Shown here piece after piece: positions 34,039 to 43,408 of a stretch of 64,000 nucleotides of DNA (positions within the stretch are counted from its first letter, which is position 1; each line of letters begins with the position of its first letter). Where the stretch lies: the NCBI RefSeq assembly GCF_011299575.1, contig NZ_CP049863.1, forward strand, positions 2,356,001 to 2,420,000, given 5' to 3'. The notes beneath the pieces are model-generated. The model was given only the letters and a program-made list of their open reading frames with translations, ran no database searches and was not told the DNA's origin. Origin of the DNA: Leucobacter viscericola. GTDB lineage: Bacteria > Actinomycetota > Actinomycetes > Actinomycetales > Microbacteriaceae. Position numbers and translations under genes: made by a program.

Positions 34039-36540
34039 TCACAGACTGAACGATTTGAGGCGCAGTGAGAGCTCTGCCCGGTCACTGCTTACGGTCTTCT
34101 TCAGCGCGCTAGAGATGTGATTTTCGACGGTACGGCGGCTAATGCTCAGCCGTTCTGCAATCTCGGGATTCGAGAGCTCACCAGCGAGAAGACCGATTTC
34201 ACGCTCTCGTTTGCTCAGCCGCTCGAGGCTTTCGCGAGCCGTGTCGTGGGAGTCTGTGTCTTGTGAGTCGAGGGGGCGGGGAAATCCTTCTACGAGGCTC
34301 TTCGCGTCGTGCTCGCGGCCATCGTGCGCGGCGCTTCGAACGGCAGAACTCCACAGCTGCCCAATCAGGTGCCACTCCTCCGCGTACTCGGGAAGGGTGT
34401 GAGCCCAGTCAGTGGCAGCCTGGGCGTCACCCTCCTCAAGAAGGTTGGCGGCGTGCACGATCCTCGCGTAGGAGTTCAGCGGAGCCGCGTCAAATGCTTT
34501 GCCGAGTGCAGTGACGGTGCGGGATCCCCACTGCGCGATGAGCGCCGCAACCGCTACCTGGATGGCTCCCACGTGATAGCCCATTTTCACGTGTCTCATA
34601 GTGAGTTCGGCCATGGCCCTGTCGAAGTCTTCGGGTTGATCCTCAAGCTCGAAGAATGCGGTGAGAAAGTCGGTGCCCATGCCAAAGAACGGGCCAACTG
34701 CCGGTGCGACCGTCTTCGCCTCACGGAGCAGATCATCGCGGTGGGCATGGTGCCCGTGTTGATGCGATTCGATTGCTTTGAGGGCAAAGATCGCGCCGTG
34801 GATGGAGCTGAACACGATCCCCGGTCGCCCGATGATGCTCGCCTCAGAGAGCGAGGTCGACATGAGCTGATCGTCGCCGAGGTACTGCGCACCAAGCGCC
34901 ATCGTGTACGAGAGCGTGAGGTAGCTGACACGATCGAATCGTGCGAGTGCCTCCTTGCGGTGGGCGATGGCGGTGTCGATGCTTGTTCTCACGCTTCCGT
35001 CAAGGAATAGCAGCGCCGGCTCAATATAGCTGCGAACATAGTTGAGGCTCAGACGCCCCTTGACCGCTTCCAGCCCCTCACGTATCGCACTGACGTCTCC
35101 GTGAATCAAGGCAGTTCCGAGCCGGGCATCGTGCCTCAGAACGTCGTCACTGTCGCCGATCTGTTTGGGCGAGGCCGCCCGAGCGGGAGCGCCGTGCAGG
35201 GCCTGCAGGAAATTGAAAATGTCAGAGATTACGGGGCCCCACTGCGGCGACCTCACAAAGAGAGCTTCTACGAGCGCGCGTGCCTGGTCTCGGTCGTGTT
35301 CAACAAGCAGTAGCCATTGGACGTAGCGGTAATAGAGCACCGCGTCATTGCGGTCTGATATTGCGCTATCTTTCAGGCTCGCGTCAAACACGCTCAAAAT
35401 ATTGAGACGTTCTTCGTCAAACCCGAGAGCTACGTTGAGATAGTTCAGCGCGTTTTCCGTTGTGGGATTGGCCTGCCAGGTGAGAAAAGACTGTTGGATT
35501 GTGGTCTCTTCGTGGGAGGCAAAACCGCGCGCAATGTAGGCAAGGTCGCCTCCTTCAAGTGGCAAAGAAAAGGCGTGCGTTCTGTGTGCAGTTAATCCGG
35601 CGAAGACCTCCCCGTGGCTCAGAGGCCTGGGCACGGAGAAGGTGTCTGCCTGCTGGAATCGCGCCGACAGAATGAGTGGCCAGACCTGGATGAGCCCCGA
35701 CTCTTCGTCGCCAACCCTCGCAACAAATCGCTGCTCGAAGAGGCGATGCAGGGTCTTTTCGGTGTGCTCCTGCAGAACGACGCTCACGGGAACCGGTCCC
35801 TCCTTCGCCAGCCAGGTCACGAGGCCGAGCTCTTCCTCGGAAAGGTCATACAGAAGCCCGTCGAGAAGTGAGGTGAGGTTCGCGTTCCAGAGGTGGCCGG
35901 TGCGCGACACCCACACCTCGTTGCGCAGCTCAAGTAAGCCCGTGTCTCTTGCGCTTTCAAGCAGCGCAACGATGAGGCCGGTGTTGCCGCCCGACTTCGA
36001 GTAGACGAGCGACAGCAGGCGCGTGTCAACCGGCCCGTCCAGGGTGTGGTGCGCCAGAAGCGCGCTGCTCGTGAGGTCAAGATCGGGCACCCAGATGAGC
36101 GTTTCGGGCCATACCGGCGGTAGGTCAGCGATTCGGGATTTCCCGGGGAGCTCGGTTGTCGCAAAACGAAGGCCGATCCTCTCGCGAACCGCTGAGAGCA
36201 CCTGCAACGAGAGCGCGTCCATATTGTGCACGTTGTCGAGGGCGATCACGGTTCCCGGGCTGAGCGCCTGCGAGAGGGAATCGACCGTGGCAAAGGCGTT
36301 GCGAGCGTCAAGCTCGAGGTTGAGACTCGCGGCGACCTGGTCGATGGTGTAGCCGACTTGGCCGTTTGCGATGGTGCCGCCTGATGCTGCAATGACGGGG
36401 ATTCCCGAGCTCTCCAGCGCTGAGACAAGCTCGCGCAGCACAGAGCTGCGACCGCTGAGGCGCCTGCCTACAACGCGCACGTGCTGACCCGCGCGAATTG
36501 CCGCAAATGCCCTCTCTGATGCTTCCTCGAAAATAAACAT
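34039..36540 (-). CDS. Large LuxR-family regulator with an N-terminal ATPase-like domain
   Basis: The 833-aa protein has an AAA/STAND-like nucleotide-binding region at the N terminus, a long helical middle (about residues 300-740) and a C-terminal LuxR helix-turn-helix. The HTH reads LSKREREIGLLAGELSNPEIAERLSISRRTVENHI and lies at about 768-803. The P-loop reads GRRLSGRSS (residues 25-33), with Arg31 at the catalytic Lys position; a Walker B-like VIALDNVH follows. Base composition is lower in GC than that of the neighbours. It is divergent from a surface LRR gene, which is its most plausible target. Confidence 0.85.
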   Translation of the reverse strand: MFIFEEASERAFAAIRAGQHVRVVGRRLSGRSSVLRELVSALESSGIPVIAASGGTIANGQVGYTIDQVAASLNLELDARNAFATVDSLSQALSPGTVIALDNVHNMDALSLQVLSAVRERIGLRFATTELPGKSRIADLPPVWPETLIWVPDLDLTSSALLAHHTLDGPVDTRLLSLVYSKSGGNTGLIVALLESARDTGLLELRNEVWVSRTGHLWNANLTSLLDGLLYDLSEEELGLVTWLAKEGPVPVSVVLQEHTEKTLHRLFEQRFVARVGDEESGLIQVWPLILSARFQQADTFSVPRPLSHGEVFAGLTAHRTHAFSLPLEGGDLAYIARGFASHEETTIQQSFLTWQANPTTENALNYLNVALGFDEERLNILSVFDASLKDSAISDRNDAVLYYRYVQWLLLVEHDRDQARALVEALFVRSPQWGPVISDIFNFLQALHGAPARAASPKQIGDSDDVLRHDARLGTALIHGDVSAIREGLEAVKGRLSLNYVRSYIEPALLFLDGSVRTSIDTAIAHRKEALARFDRVSYLTLSYTMALGAQYLGDDQLMSTSLSEASIIGRPGIVFSSIHGAIFALKAIESHQHGHHAHRDDLLREAKTVAPAVGPFFGMGTDFLTAFFELEDQPEDFDRAMAELTMRHVKMGYHVGAIQVAVAALIAQWGSRTVTALGKAFDAAPLNSYARIVHAANLLEEGDAQAATDWAHTLPEYAEEWHLIGQLWSSAVRSAAHDGREHDAKSLVEGFPRPLDSQDTDSHDTARESLERLSKREREIGLLAGELSNPEIAERLSISRRTVENHISSALKKTVSSDRAELSLRLKSFSL

Positions 36541-36858
36541 TGTCCCCCGACCGTTCCCCTGGGTTGAGTCTAAATGGGTTCGCCGGCTCCGCCTCGAAAA
36601 ACCCTCTCAAAAATGGGGGGTTGACAGGGCTGTAGAGGGTTGTGTGTGCGTATTTGGTCACTCATTTTTCAGTACCAAACTCACCTAGTTGCCAGCATGG
36701 GGGTCACTCAAAAGCAGCATTTTGGCTCCCAACCGAGATCGAATCTGCACCTATTTCGACGACCTCCTATACGCCCACGTAGAACCCCGGCTCATGATTG
36801 ATTTCGAGACTGCCTGGATAGGGGCCGGCAGCAAAAAACTGGGGGACAAAAAGTTTTT
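36541..36858. other. 318-bp regulatory gap between luxR-type and LRR genes
   Basis: This gap has no gene. It is AT-rich by local standards and holds a TTGACA hexamer (36621-36626) without a good -10 partner. At its right end AAAAACT (36834-36840) and AGTTTTT (36852-36858) form an inverted repeat whose loop contains the GGGGGA ribosome site of the LRR gene. The second arm touches the ATG. Confidence 0.5.
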
Positions 36859-38934
36859 ATGAATAATTCTTCTCGAGCGACCGTGTCGGGTAAGCGAGCG
36901 CTAGCTGGTCTAGTTGCCGCAACCCTGGCTTTCACGGGGCTCACGCTCACCGCGCAGAGCGCGAGTGCTGCACCGACCGATCCTGTAACGCTCGAAGCTG
37001 GACTGCAGAGCTGCGTCAACACCAAACTGGTGCGACCGGTAGACACGGTGGTGACTGAAAAGGACCTTGAGGGCCTCACCGCGCTCGTGTGTTCAAACGC
37101 CGGAATTACCTCGATTGAGGGTCTCCAGTACGCTACGAAGCTCTCGACGCTTCAGTTCTCGAACAATTCGGTCAGCGATCTTACGCCGCTGTCTCAGCTA
37201 TCGAGCCTGCGGTCACTGACGTTCTCGTCAAATCAGGTGAGCGATCTCTCGCCGCTCTCGGGTCTCACCGGGTTGACGAGCCTGTACTTTTCCACAAACC
37301 AGGCATCAGATCTTTCGCCACTCGCGGGCCTGACCGCGCTGACGTCGATCAACGGGTGGAGCAACGAAATCTCGGACCTCACCCCGCTCTCGGGATTGGT
37401 CAACCTCAAGTCTCTTGAGTTTGGTACGAACTTGGTCTCTGACGTGACTCCGATTTCTTCGTTGCCGAACATGACCAGCCTCACGCTTTCGCAGAACAAG
37501 CTCACCGACGTCTCGTCGCTTGTGAACGCACCCGCGCTCACTAAGCTCAACGTGGCGCAGAACAACATCGGTGATCTGAACCAGGTTGCCGCCATGACGA
37601 AGCTGGTCGATCTGTCCGTTGGGTTCAACAACATCACTGACCTCACTCCGATCGCGGGCCACACCGCGCTCACGAATCTCATGCTCACGGGCAACAACAT
37701 CAGTGACATCACGCCGCTTACGGGTCTCACGAACCTGACTTCGCTCTTCCTGCCGTACAACCAGATTCTTGATGCCAGGCCGCTGGCGGGCATCACGAAG
37801 GGTTCGACGCGCAACGCCGCTGACCAGATCCTCGAAATCGACGGGCCCATTGCTGGCAAGCCGTTTGAGTTCACGGTTATCGACGTTGACGGCAGCGTCC
37901 TTCCGCTGGACAGCGAGTACTACAACGCCGAGACCGGCATGCTCACCTTCCCCGAGGCGGGAACGTACGAGTTCACCTGGAGCTCGGGCAACCGGCCGAA
38001 GCAGTTCAGTGGCTTTGTGACGGCGACCGTGCAGGCAGCCCAGACGGCACCGAGCATCATCACCACGAAGGTCGCTAACGGCAAGGTTGGCGAGGCCTAC
38101 TCGACACAGATCGAGGCGACCGGTTCGGCTCCCTTGACCTACGAGGTGAGCGCAGGATCGCTGCCAACCGGACTGAAACTGGATCCGGCCTCGGGCAAGA
38201 TCACCGGCAAGCCCTCTAAGGCAGGCAAGTTCACGTTCACCGTCACGGTCAAGAATGCCGCCGGATCCGCGAGCCGCCAGTTCACAACCGAGATCAATAC
38301 CGCTGTCGTGGCACCGTGCTCGGAGCCGCGTAAGGTTCCGGTGTTTGCGGACACCCCGCTGTCGCACAAGTTCTATAAAGAGATCGACTGGATGGAGTGC
38401 ATGAAGTACTCCACCGGCTGGCGCCAGCCCGTTGGTAAGCCGCTCTACAAACCGCAGGACAACCTCGAGCGTCAGGCGATGGCAGCGTTCATCTTCCGTA
38501 TGGAAGCCCCGAAGGGGTACAAGGCGCCGAAGGTGTCTCCGTTTGCCGATGTGAAGCCTGGAGACTCGTTCTACACCGAGATGGCGTGGATGTACGAGAA
38601 GGGTTACGCCACCGGTTGGGCTGAGCCGTCGGGGAAGCCGACGTATCGTCCGCACGAGCCGCTGTCTCGTGAAGCGATGGCCGCGTTCATTTACCGTCTT
38701 GAGGCTTCAACGAATCCTGCCGCGAAGAGCTACAAGGCTCCCGCGAAGTCGCCGATGGCCGATATGAAGCCGGGGATGAAGTTCTACAAGGAGATCTCGT
38801 GGATGTACAGCGAGGGTCTGTCGACCGGTAACAAGGTCGGCAACACCAAGGAGTACTGGCCGAAGGACGACCTGTCGCGTCAGGCGATGGCCGCGTTCAT
38901 CTACCGACTCGTAACCGAGTACCGCGCGTCGTAG
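36859..38934 (+). CDS. Secreted leucine-rich-repeat protein with Ig-like and SLH-like domains
   Basis: The 691-aa protein has a signal peptide (LAGLVAATLAFTGLTL, cleavage near ASAAPTD) and about ten internalin-like LRRs of 22 residues with the pattern LTSLxLxxNxISDLTPLSGL (about 75-310). A putative Ig domain (about 395-480, GLKLDPASGKITGKP) follows, then three C-terminal repeats of about 60 residues (FADV...FYxEIxWMxxxGxSTGW...LSRQAMAAFIYRL). The last resemble S-layer-homology repeats and probably hold the protein on the wall. A role in adhesion is inferred. Confidence 0.88.
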   Translation: MNNSSRATVSGKRALAGLVAATLAFTGLTLTAQSASAAPTDPVTLEAGLQSCVNTKLVRPVDTVVTEKDLEGLTALVCSNAGITSIEGLQYATKLSTLQFSNNSVSDLTPLSQLSSLRSLTFSSNQVSDLSPLSGLTGLTSLYFSTNQASDLSPLAGLTALTSINGWSNEISDLTPLSGLVNLKSLEFGTNLVSDVTPISSLPNMTSLTLSQNKLTDVSSLVNAPALTKLNVAQNNIGDLNQVAAMTKLVDLSVGFNNITDLTPIAGHTALTNLMLTGNNISDITPLTGLTNLTSLFLPYNQILDARPLAGITKGSTRNAADQILEIDGPIAGKPFEFTVIDVDGSVLPLDSEYYNAETGMLTFPEAGTYEFTWSSGNRPKQFSGFVTATVQAAQTAPSIITTKVANGKVGEAYSTQIEATGSAPLTYEVSAGSLPTGLKLDPASGKITGKPSKAGKFTFTVTVKNAAGSASRQFTTEINTAVVAPCSEPRKVPVFADTPLSHKFYKEIDWMECMKYSTGWRQPVGKPLYKPQDNLERQAMAAFIFRMEAPKGYKAPKVSPFADVKPGDSFYTEMAWMYEKGYATGWAEPSGKPTYRPHEPLSREAMAAFIYRLEASTNPAAKSYKAPAKSPMADMKPGMKFYKEISWMYSEGLSTGNKVGNTKEYWPKDDLSRQAMAAFIYRLVTEYRAS

Positions 38935-38946
38935 TTTGCGCCGCTC

Positions 38947-38993
38947 AGGGGTGTGGGGAAGTGGCAGAACTGCCGCGGCCTCACACCCCTTTT
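38947..38993. terminator. Terminator after the LRR gene
   Basis: AGGGGTGTG (38947-38955) pairs with CACACCCCT (38982-38990), with an inner GGCAG/CTGCC helix, and is followed by TTT. It overlaps the stop codon of the convergent response-regulator gene and could serve both strands. Confidence 0.7.
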
Positions 38994-39649
38994 GCTGTGT
39001 CGGCGACCGCGTAGCGGTGCTCGGGCCGTCCGGTCGCCCCGTAGCGCAGACGCACCTCGACAAGCGAGCGGGCCGCGAGCGCCACGAGGTGACGCTGCGC
39101 GGTGGCTCGCGAGACCCCGGTCAACTCGGCGACCTCGCTGGCAGAGGCCTCCTCGGTGCTGAGGGCCTCGAGAATCAGTTTCTCTGTCGCGGATCTCGAG
39201 AGTGTGACCGGATCATTTGAGCCGTTGAGGATCGCCAGCGCGCGATCAAGCTCGTCTTGCACGAGTGGGCCCGTGCCGCTCACGAGGTTGCGGTAGCGCG
39301 CATAACGATCAAGCCGCTCAGCGAGCAGGCGTGGCTCGAACGGTTTGAAGAGCACGGCGAGAGCGCCGGCCCGCAACCCTCGCCTCAGGGTGGGTGCGTC
39401 GTTTGCAGCCGAGATGACAAACGCGTCGATGTTGCAGGAGCGCACGAGCTCGACGCCGTCACCGTCGGGCAGGTGGACGTCAACGAGCAGCAGGTCTGGC
39501 TGGTTCACGCGGATCGCCGTCTGTGCCGCGGCGACCGACAGGGCCGGCTCAAGCGCGAGAAAGCCCGGTCGTGCGGCCACAATCTCGCGGTGGAGTCCGG
39601 CCACGCGAAAATCATCGTCGACCACGAGGGTGCGAATGGGATCCGTCAT
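38981..39649 (-). CDS. CitB/DcuR-family response regulator
   Basis: The 222-aa regulator has a receiver domain with Asp57 (LLLVDVHLP), Lys in LFKPFEP, and a DcuR/CitB-type helix-turn-helix (ASEVAELTGVSRATAQRHLVAL). Start 39649 has a GGAGGAGA ribosome site and overlaps the sensor gene by 4 bp. Its partner is the DcuS/CitA-like kinase; the divergent citrate-type carrier is the expected target. Confidence 0.93.
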   Translation of the reverse strand: MTDPIRTLVVDDDFRVAGLHREIVAARPGFLALEPALSVAAAQTAIRVNQPDLLLVDVHLPDGDGVELVRSCNIDAFVISAANDAPTLRRGLRAGALAVLFKPFEPRLLAERLDRYARYRNLVSGTGPLVQDELDRALAILNGSNDPVTLSRSATEKLILEALSTEEASASEVAELTGVSRATAQRHLVALAARSLVEVRLRYGATGRPEHRYAVADTAKGV

Positions 39650-41427
39650 GTTCTCTCCTCCGAATGCCCCTCGCCAGAGCGGGGCGGTTCGACAGCGTCT
39701 GTGAGTCGCGCGGCGAAGACGGCACCGGCACCCGCACCGGCACCCAATGTGCCGCCGGCATCCATGAGCCACAGTTCGCCGCCCGTTGCCCGGGCGATCT
39801 CTCGTGACAGCGGCAACCCGATACCGAAGCCGTGAACTTCGTCGGTGGTGCTCGCGTCTGACGACAGATCCTGATTGTCACCGTGCCCGGCAAACGGGTC
39901 TCTGCCCGCTGGAACTCCGTCGCCGGAGTCGGCGACGGTGAGCACCAGCTCTGAAGCGTCATCGAACAGCGCGACCTCGACCCAGCGCGGGGCCGGCCCG
40001 CGCACGGCCGCTGAGATCGCGTTGTCGACCAGATTGCCAAGCACCGCGGCGGTGTCTTCGGGGCGGCACACCGTGCCGTGCACGTGCGAGTCTTCGGCGA
40101 TGCGCAACCGCACGCCGCGTTCTCCCGCCTCGAGCGCCTTGGCCCCGAGGAATGCCTGTAGAAACGAATCACCGAGGGTGTCGAGGCCGGGAACGGGATA
40201 CTCGACCGATCCGCGCTGCAAGAGCTCACCCAGAAACTCGCGCGCTTCCGCGACCCGCTTCGCGTCGATGAGGCCGGTGGCAACGTGAATCCGGTTGGCA
40301 AACTCGTGCCGCTGCACTCGCAAGGCTCCCGTCATGGCGCTCACGGTTTCGAGTCGTTGGCTGAGGGCGACGATGTCCGTGCGGTCGCGCACAATTACAA
40401 CCCTGCCGAGCTGTTGCCCGTTGCGCTCCACCGGACGCTGCTCGAGGTAGAGGATCCGCTCACCGTGAACGATCCCCTCGTTCAGTGCGCGGGTGCGATC
40501 CTCGTCGCTGGTGCTGGGCAGTGCGAGGGAGGCGAGGAGGGCATCTGAAAGACCGAGTGCGGTGATGGGTTGCCCCACGGGGTCAACGAGGTTGAGCATG
40601 CGCTCGGCCGCGGAGTTACAGACGCGTACGATCCCGTCAGGATCGATGCCGAGCACCCCGTCACCCACGCCGTCGAGCACGGCCGTCTGGTTTTGCACGA
40701 GGGCTGCGAGGTCCTCTGGCTGCAGGCCGAGTGTGGCCCGTTCCAGGCGTCGCCGCATGAGCAGCATCGCCAGGGTTGCCAGAGCCAGTGACCCGAGCGC
40801 TGCAAGCGTGATGGAGCCCACCAGCATTGGCAGGTCAGTGAACACACTGCCGCGCTCGAAGCCGACGCTCACCTCGCCAACGGGCTGCTCGCGGCTGGAC
40901 ACGAACTCGCCGGGCTGCAGCGCGTAGATCGGTACCTTGGCGCGGGCAGATTCGCCGAGTGTGCCGACTTCCCAGTCCACAACCTCGTGGCCCTCAAGCA
41001 CCTTTGCGTATGGCGTGCTCACCTCTTTGCCGAGCCGATCGGCGTTGGGGTGCGCGAGGCGAATGCCGTGGTCGTCGGTGACCACAACAAAGAGCCCTCC
41101 GGTGCGGGCCATGATGGCCCTCGCCGTGTACTGCAGCTCACCGTCGCGCAGGTCGGCGGCGAGGGGTGTGCCCGGATCCGCAGAGAACTCGGTGACCAAT
41201 TGGCGCACCGTCGGATCCTCGGCCATGGTGCGGGCGATATTCAGGGCAGAAGTCTCTGATTCTTTGCGCAGCTGCTGCATGGCAAGCGCGAGGTACACAC
41301 CCGTGCAGAGGGCCACCACAAGAATCACGGTGCCCAACTGCAGAAACAGGGCGCGAGTCGCGAAGCGGGTGCGCGAGGCGCCGGGCAAGTTCTGACGCGC
41401 GCGGTCTGATGAATGCATCGCCTTCAT
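39646..41427 (-). CDS. DcuS/CitA-family sensor histidine kinase
   Basis: The 593-aa kinase has a membrane helix (LFLQLGTVILVVALCTGVYL, about residues 28-47) and an extracytoplasmic Cache/PDC domain with the FVVVTDDHGIRLAHPNADRLGKEVS-type segment shortened here to its core RLAHP. A second helix at about 200, a cytoplasmic PAS (GVLGIDPDGIVRVCNSAAERML core), the short H-box QRHEFANRIHV and HATPase_c complete it. Such kinases bind citrate or C4-dicarboxylates directly. It is coupled to the downstream regulator and divergent from citMHS. Confidence 0.93.
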   Translation of the reverse strand: MKAMHSSDRARQNLPGASRTRFATRALFLQLGTVILVVALCTGVYLALAMQQLRKESETSALNIARTMAEDPTVRQLVTEFSADPGTPLAADLRDGELQYTARAIMARTGGLFVVVTDDHGIRLAHPNADRLGKEVSTPYAKVLEGHEVVDWEVGTLGESARAKVPIYALQPGEFVSSREQPVGEVSVGFERGSVFTDLPMLVGSITLAALGSLALATLAMLLMRRRLERATLGLQPEDLAALVQNQTAVLDGVGDGVLGIDPDGIVRVCNSAAERMLNLVDPVGQPITALGLSDALLASLALPSTSDEDRTRALNEGIVHGERILYLEQRPVERNGQQLGRVVIVRDRTDIVALSQRLETVSAMTGALRVQRHEFANRIHVATGLIDAKRVAEAREFLGELLQRGSVEYPVPGLDTLGDSFLQAFLGAKALEAGERGVRLRIAEDSHVHGTVCRPEDTAAVLGNLVDNAISAAVRGPAPRWVEVALFDDASELVLTVADSGDGVPAGRDPFAGHGDNQDLSSDASTTDEVHGFGIGLPLSREIARATGGELWLMDAGGTLGAGAGAGAVFAARLTDAVEPPRSGEGHSEERT

Positions 41428-41585
41428 TCTCTCAAGTCACGCATCGAATCATCGTCGAGCACAATGCGCAAAACCAACCCTACGCGCAAAACGTGAGCAA
41501 ATGCGAGCTATCTCGCCCCCGTGCTGCCGATTCCTTAGCCTTGGCGCGAGACGCCGCTTGTGGCCGATTGACAAAGGAGTTATTC

Positions 41586-43127
41586 ATGCACACGGTTTTG
41601 CCCGCTCTCGTGCTCAGAGCAGCCGACGAGAAGCCCGAATACGATCTCGCATTCATACCCCCGGAATGGGTGCTCGTGATTCTCGGTTTTGCCATGGTGC
41701 TGGTCTTCATGACCCTCATCATGACGAAGCGACTGACCCCGATGGTCGCGCTCATTCTTGTGCCCACGGTGTTTGGGCTCTTCGCTGGTGCCGGGCTCGG
41801 ACTTGGCGACATGGTGCTCACGGCCATTGGCAACATGGCACCAACGGCCGCCCTGCTCATGTTTGCGATCATGTTCTTCGGAATCATGATTGATGTGGGC
41901 CTGTTTGATCCGCTGATTCGGTTCATCACCCGCCTGCTCGGCGACGATCCCGCGAAGGTCGTGATTGGCACGGCGCTGCTCGCGGCTGCCGTTTCACTCG
42001 ACGGTGACGGATCCACCACCTTCATCATCACCACCTCGGCGATGCTGCCGATCTACCTGCGCCTCGGCATGAGCCCGGTTGTGCTCACCTGCGTTGCTGG
42101 CCTGATGAACGGCACCATGAACATCCTCCCGTGGGGCGGGCCCACCGTGCGCGCCGCAACCGCGCTCAACCTGCAGGTCTCTGACGTGTTTGTGCCCATG
42201 ATCCCCGCGATGCTCATCGGCCTCGTTGTGGCGTTCGGCTTCGCCTGGATGCTCGGCCTGCAGGAGCGTCGCCGCCTCGGCGCGCTCGACTACGAACGCC
42301 TCGACGGCAGCCCGGAGGGTGGCCTGCTCGCTGGGGTACCCAAGCTCTTCCGTGGTGCTGACAGCCGCCCGGGTGCCCGCGCCTCGCTGCACACCGGCAA
42401 CCTCGTGACGATCGCGGGCGGACACACCCCCGTGGCCGTCGCGGAGGTCGACCCGGCCGACACCGCCATGGCCGACACGATGCTCGACCCCAACCGCGCG
42501 ACGCTGCGACCGAAGCTGATCTGGTGGAACCTGCTGCTCACGGTTGCCGTGATGGTGCTGCTGGTCATTGACATCATGCCCCTGCCCTACGTGTTTATGG
42601 TTGGTGCTGGCCTCGCCCTCGTGCTCAACTTCAGCAAGATGAAGGATCAGGCGGGCGAGATTGTCGCCCACGCCCCGAGCATCGTTGGTGTGGTCTCGAT
42701 GGTGATCGCGGCGGGTGTGCTCGTTGGTGTGCTCTCGGGAACCGGCATGGTTGACGCGATGGCCAACTGGATCACAACCGTGCTGCCCAACGAGGTCGGT
42801 CCGTTCCTCGCGCCGATTACGGGCGTGCTGTCGATCCCGTTCACGTTCTTCATGTCGAACGACGCTTTCTATTACGGCATCCTGCCTGTGCTGTCGCAGA
42901 GCGCCGCCGCCTACGGCATTGATCCGGTCGAAATGGCGCGCGCGTCGATCATCGGCCAGCCGGTGCACCTGCAGAGCCCACTCGTGCCGGCGATCCTGCT
43001 TCTCGTCTCGCTCGCCGGGGTGAACCTCGGTGACCACCACAAGAAGGTGCTGTGGCGCGCGGCGATCGTTTCGCTCGTGATGCTTGCGATCGGGATCCTT
43101 ACCGGCGCTATTCCGTTCTTCGTGTAG
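41586..43127 (+). CDS. CitMHS-family citrate/proton (metal) symporter
   Basis: The 513-aa carrier has about 12 membrane helices and the CitMHS motifs AVSLDGDGSTTFIITTSAML, GLMNGTMNILPWGGPTVRAA and FFMSNDAFYYGILP (all conserved around the substrate site). The family imports citrate complexed with a divalent metal. The ATG at 41586 has an AAGGAG ribosome site. It is divergent from the DcuS/DcuR-like genes and followed by a strong terminator. Confidence 0.93.
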   Translation: MHTVLPALVLRAADEKPEYDLAFIPPEWVLVILGFAMVLVFMTLIMTKRLTPMVALILVPTVFGLFAGAGLGLGDMVLTAIGNMAPTAALLMFAIMFFGIMIDVGLFDPLIRFITRLLGDDPAKVVIGTALLAAAVSLDGDGSTTFIITTSAMLPIYLRLGMSPVVLTCVAGLMNGTMNILPWGGPTVRAATALNLQVSDVFVPMIPAMLIGLVVAFGFAWMLGLQERRRLGALDYERLDGSPEGGLLAGVPKLFRGADSRPGARASLHTGNLVTIAGGHTPVAVAEVDPADTAMADTMLDPNRATLRPKLIWWNLLLTVAVMVLLVIDIMPLPYVFMVGAGLALVLNFSKMKDQAGEIVAHAPSIVGVVSMVIAAGVLVGVLSGTGMVDAMANWITTVLPNEVGPFLAPITGVLSIPFTFFMSNDAFYYGILPVLSQSAAAYGIDPVEMARASIIGQPVHLQSPLVPAILLLVSLAGVNLGDHHKKVLWRAAIVSLVMLAIGILTGAIPFFV

Positions 43128-43145
43128 GGGGGCAGCGCACAAAAC

Positions 43146-43181
43146 AAAACACCCGGTCAGTTTCCACTGACCGGGTGTTTT
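43146..43181. terminator. Terminator between citMHS and tRNA-Arg
   Basis: A perfect 16-bp stem (43146-43161 with 43166-43181) closes a TTCC loop and has A-run/T-run ends, so it can work in both directions: for the carrier gene and for the minus-strand tRNA. Confidence 0.9.
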
Positions 43182-43186
43182 ACTTG

Positions 43187-43260
43187 TGCGCCCCAAGGGA
43201 TTCGAACCCCTGACCTTCTGATCCGTAGTCAGATGCTCTATCCAGCTGAGCTAGGGGCGC
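43187..43260 (-). tRNA. tRNA-Arg (anticodon ACG)
   Basis: The 74-nt minus-strand sequence folds into a cloverleaf: acceptor GCGCCCC/GGGGCGC with discriminator A, D arm GCTC/GAGC, anticodon stem TCTGA/TCAGA with loop CTACGGA (anticodon ACG, read as inosine, for CGU/CGC/CGA), and TpsiC arm AGGGG-TTCGAAT-CCCTT. The CCA end is not encoded. Confidence 0.96.
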
Positions 43261-43395
43261 ATTGTCGGCATGCCAACCAGAAAGACATTACACGAACTCG
43301 CGCGAAAATGAAAATCTGAGGCGGTATCCCGGGCATGTGGCGCGTCGCTGCCGACGGTGAAGGGGCCCAGGATCCCGCGATCCTTCGCGGCCAGG

Positions 43396-43401
43396 TACCC
43401 T
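43396..43401 (+). promoter_or_regulatory. -10 element of apt, leaderless GTG start
   Basis: TACCCT lies 7 nt before GTG 43409. No ribosome site is present before any of the candidate starts (43403, 43409, 43424). Confidence 0.4.
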
Positions 43402-43408
43402 TGTGTGC

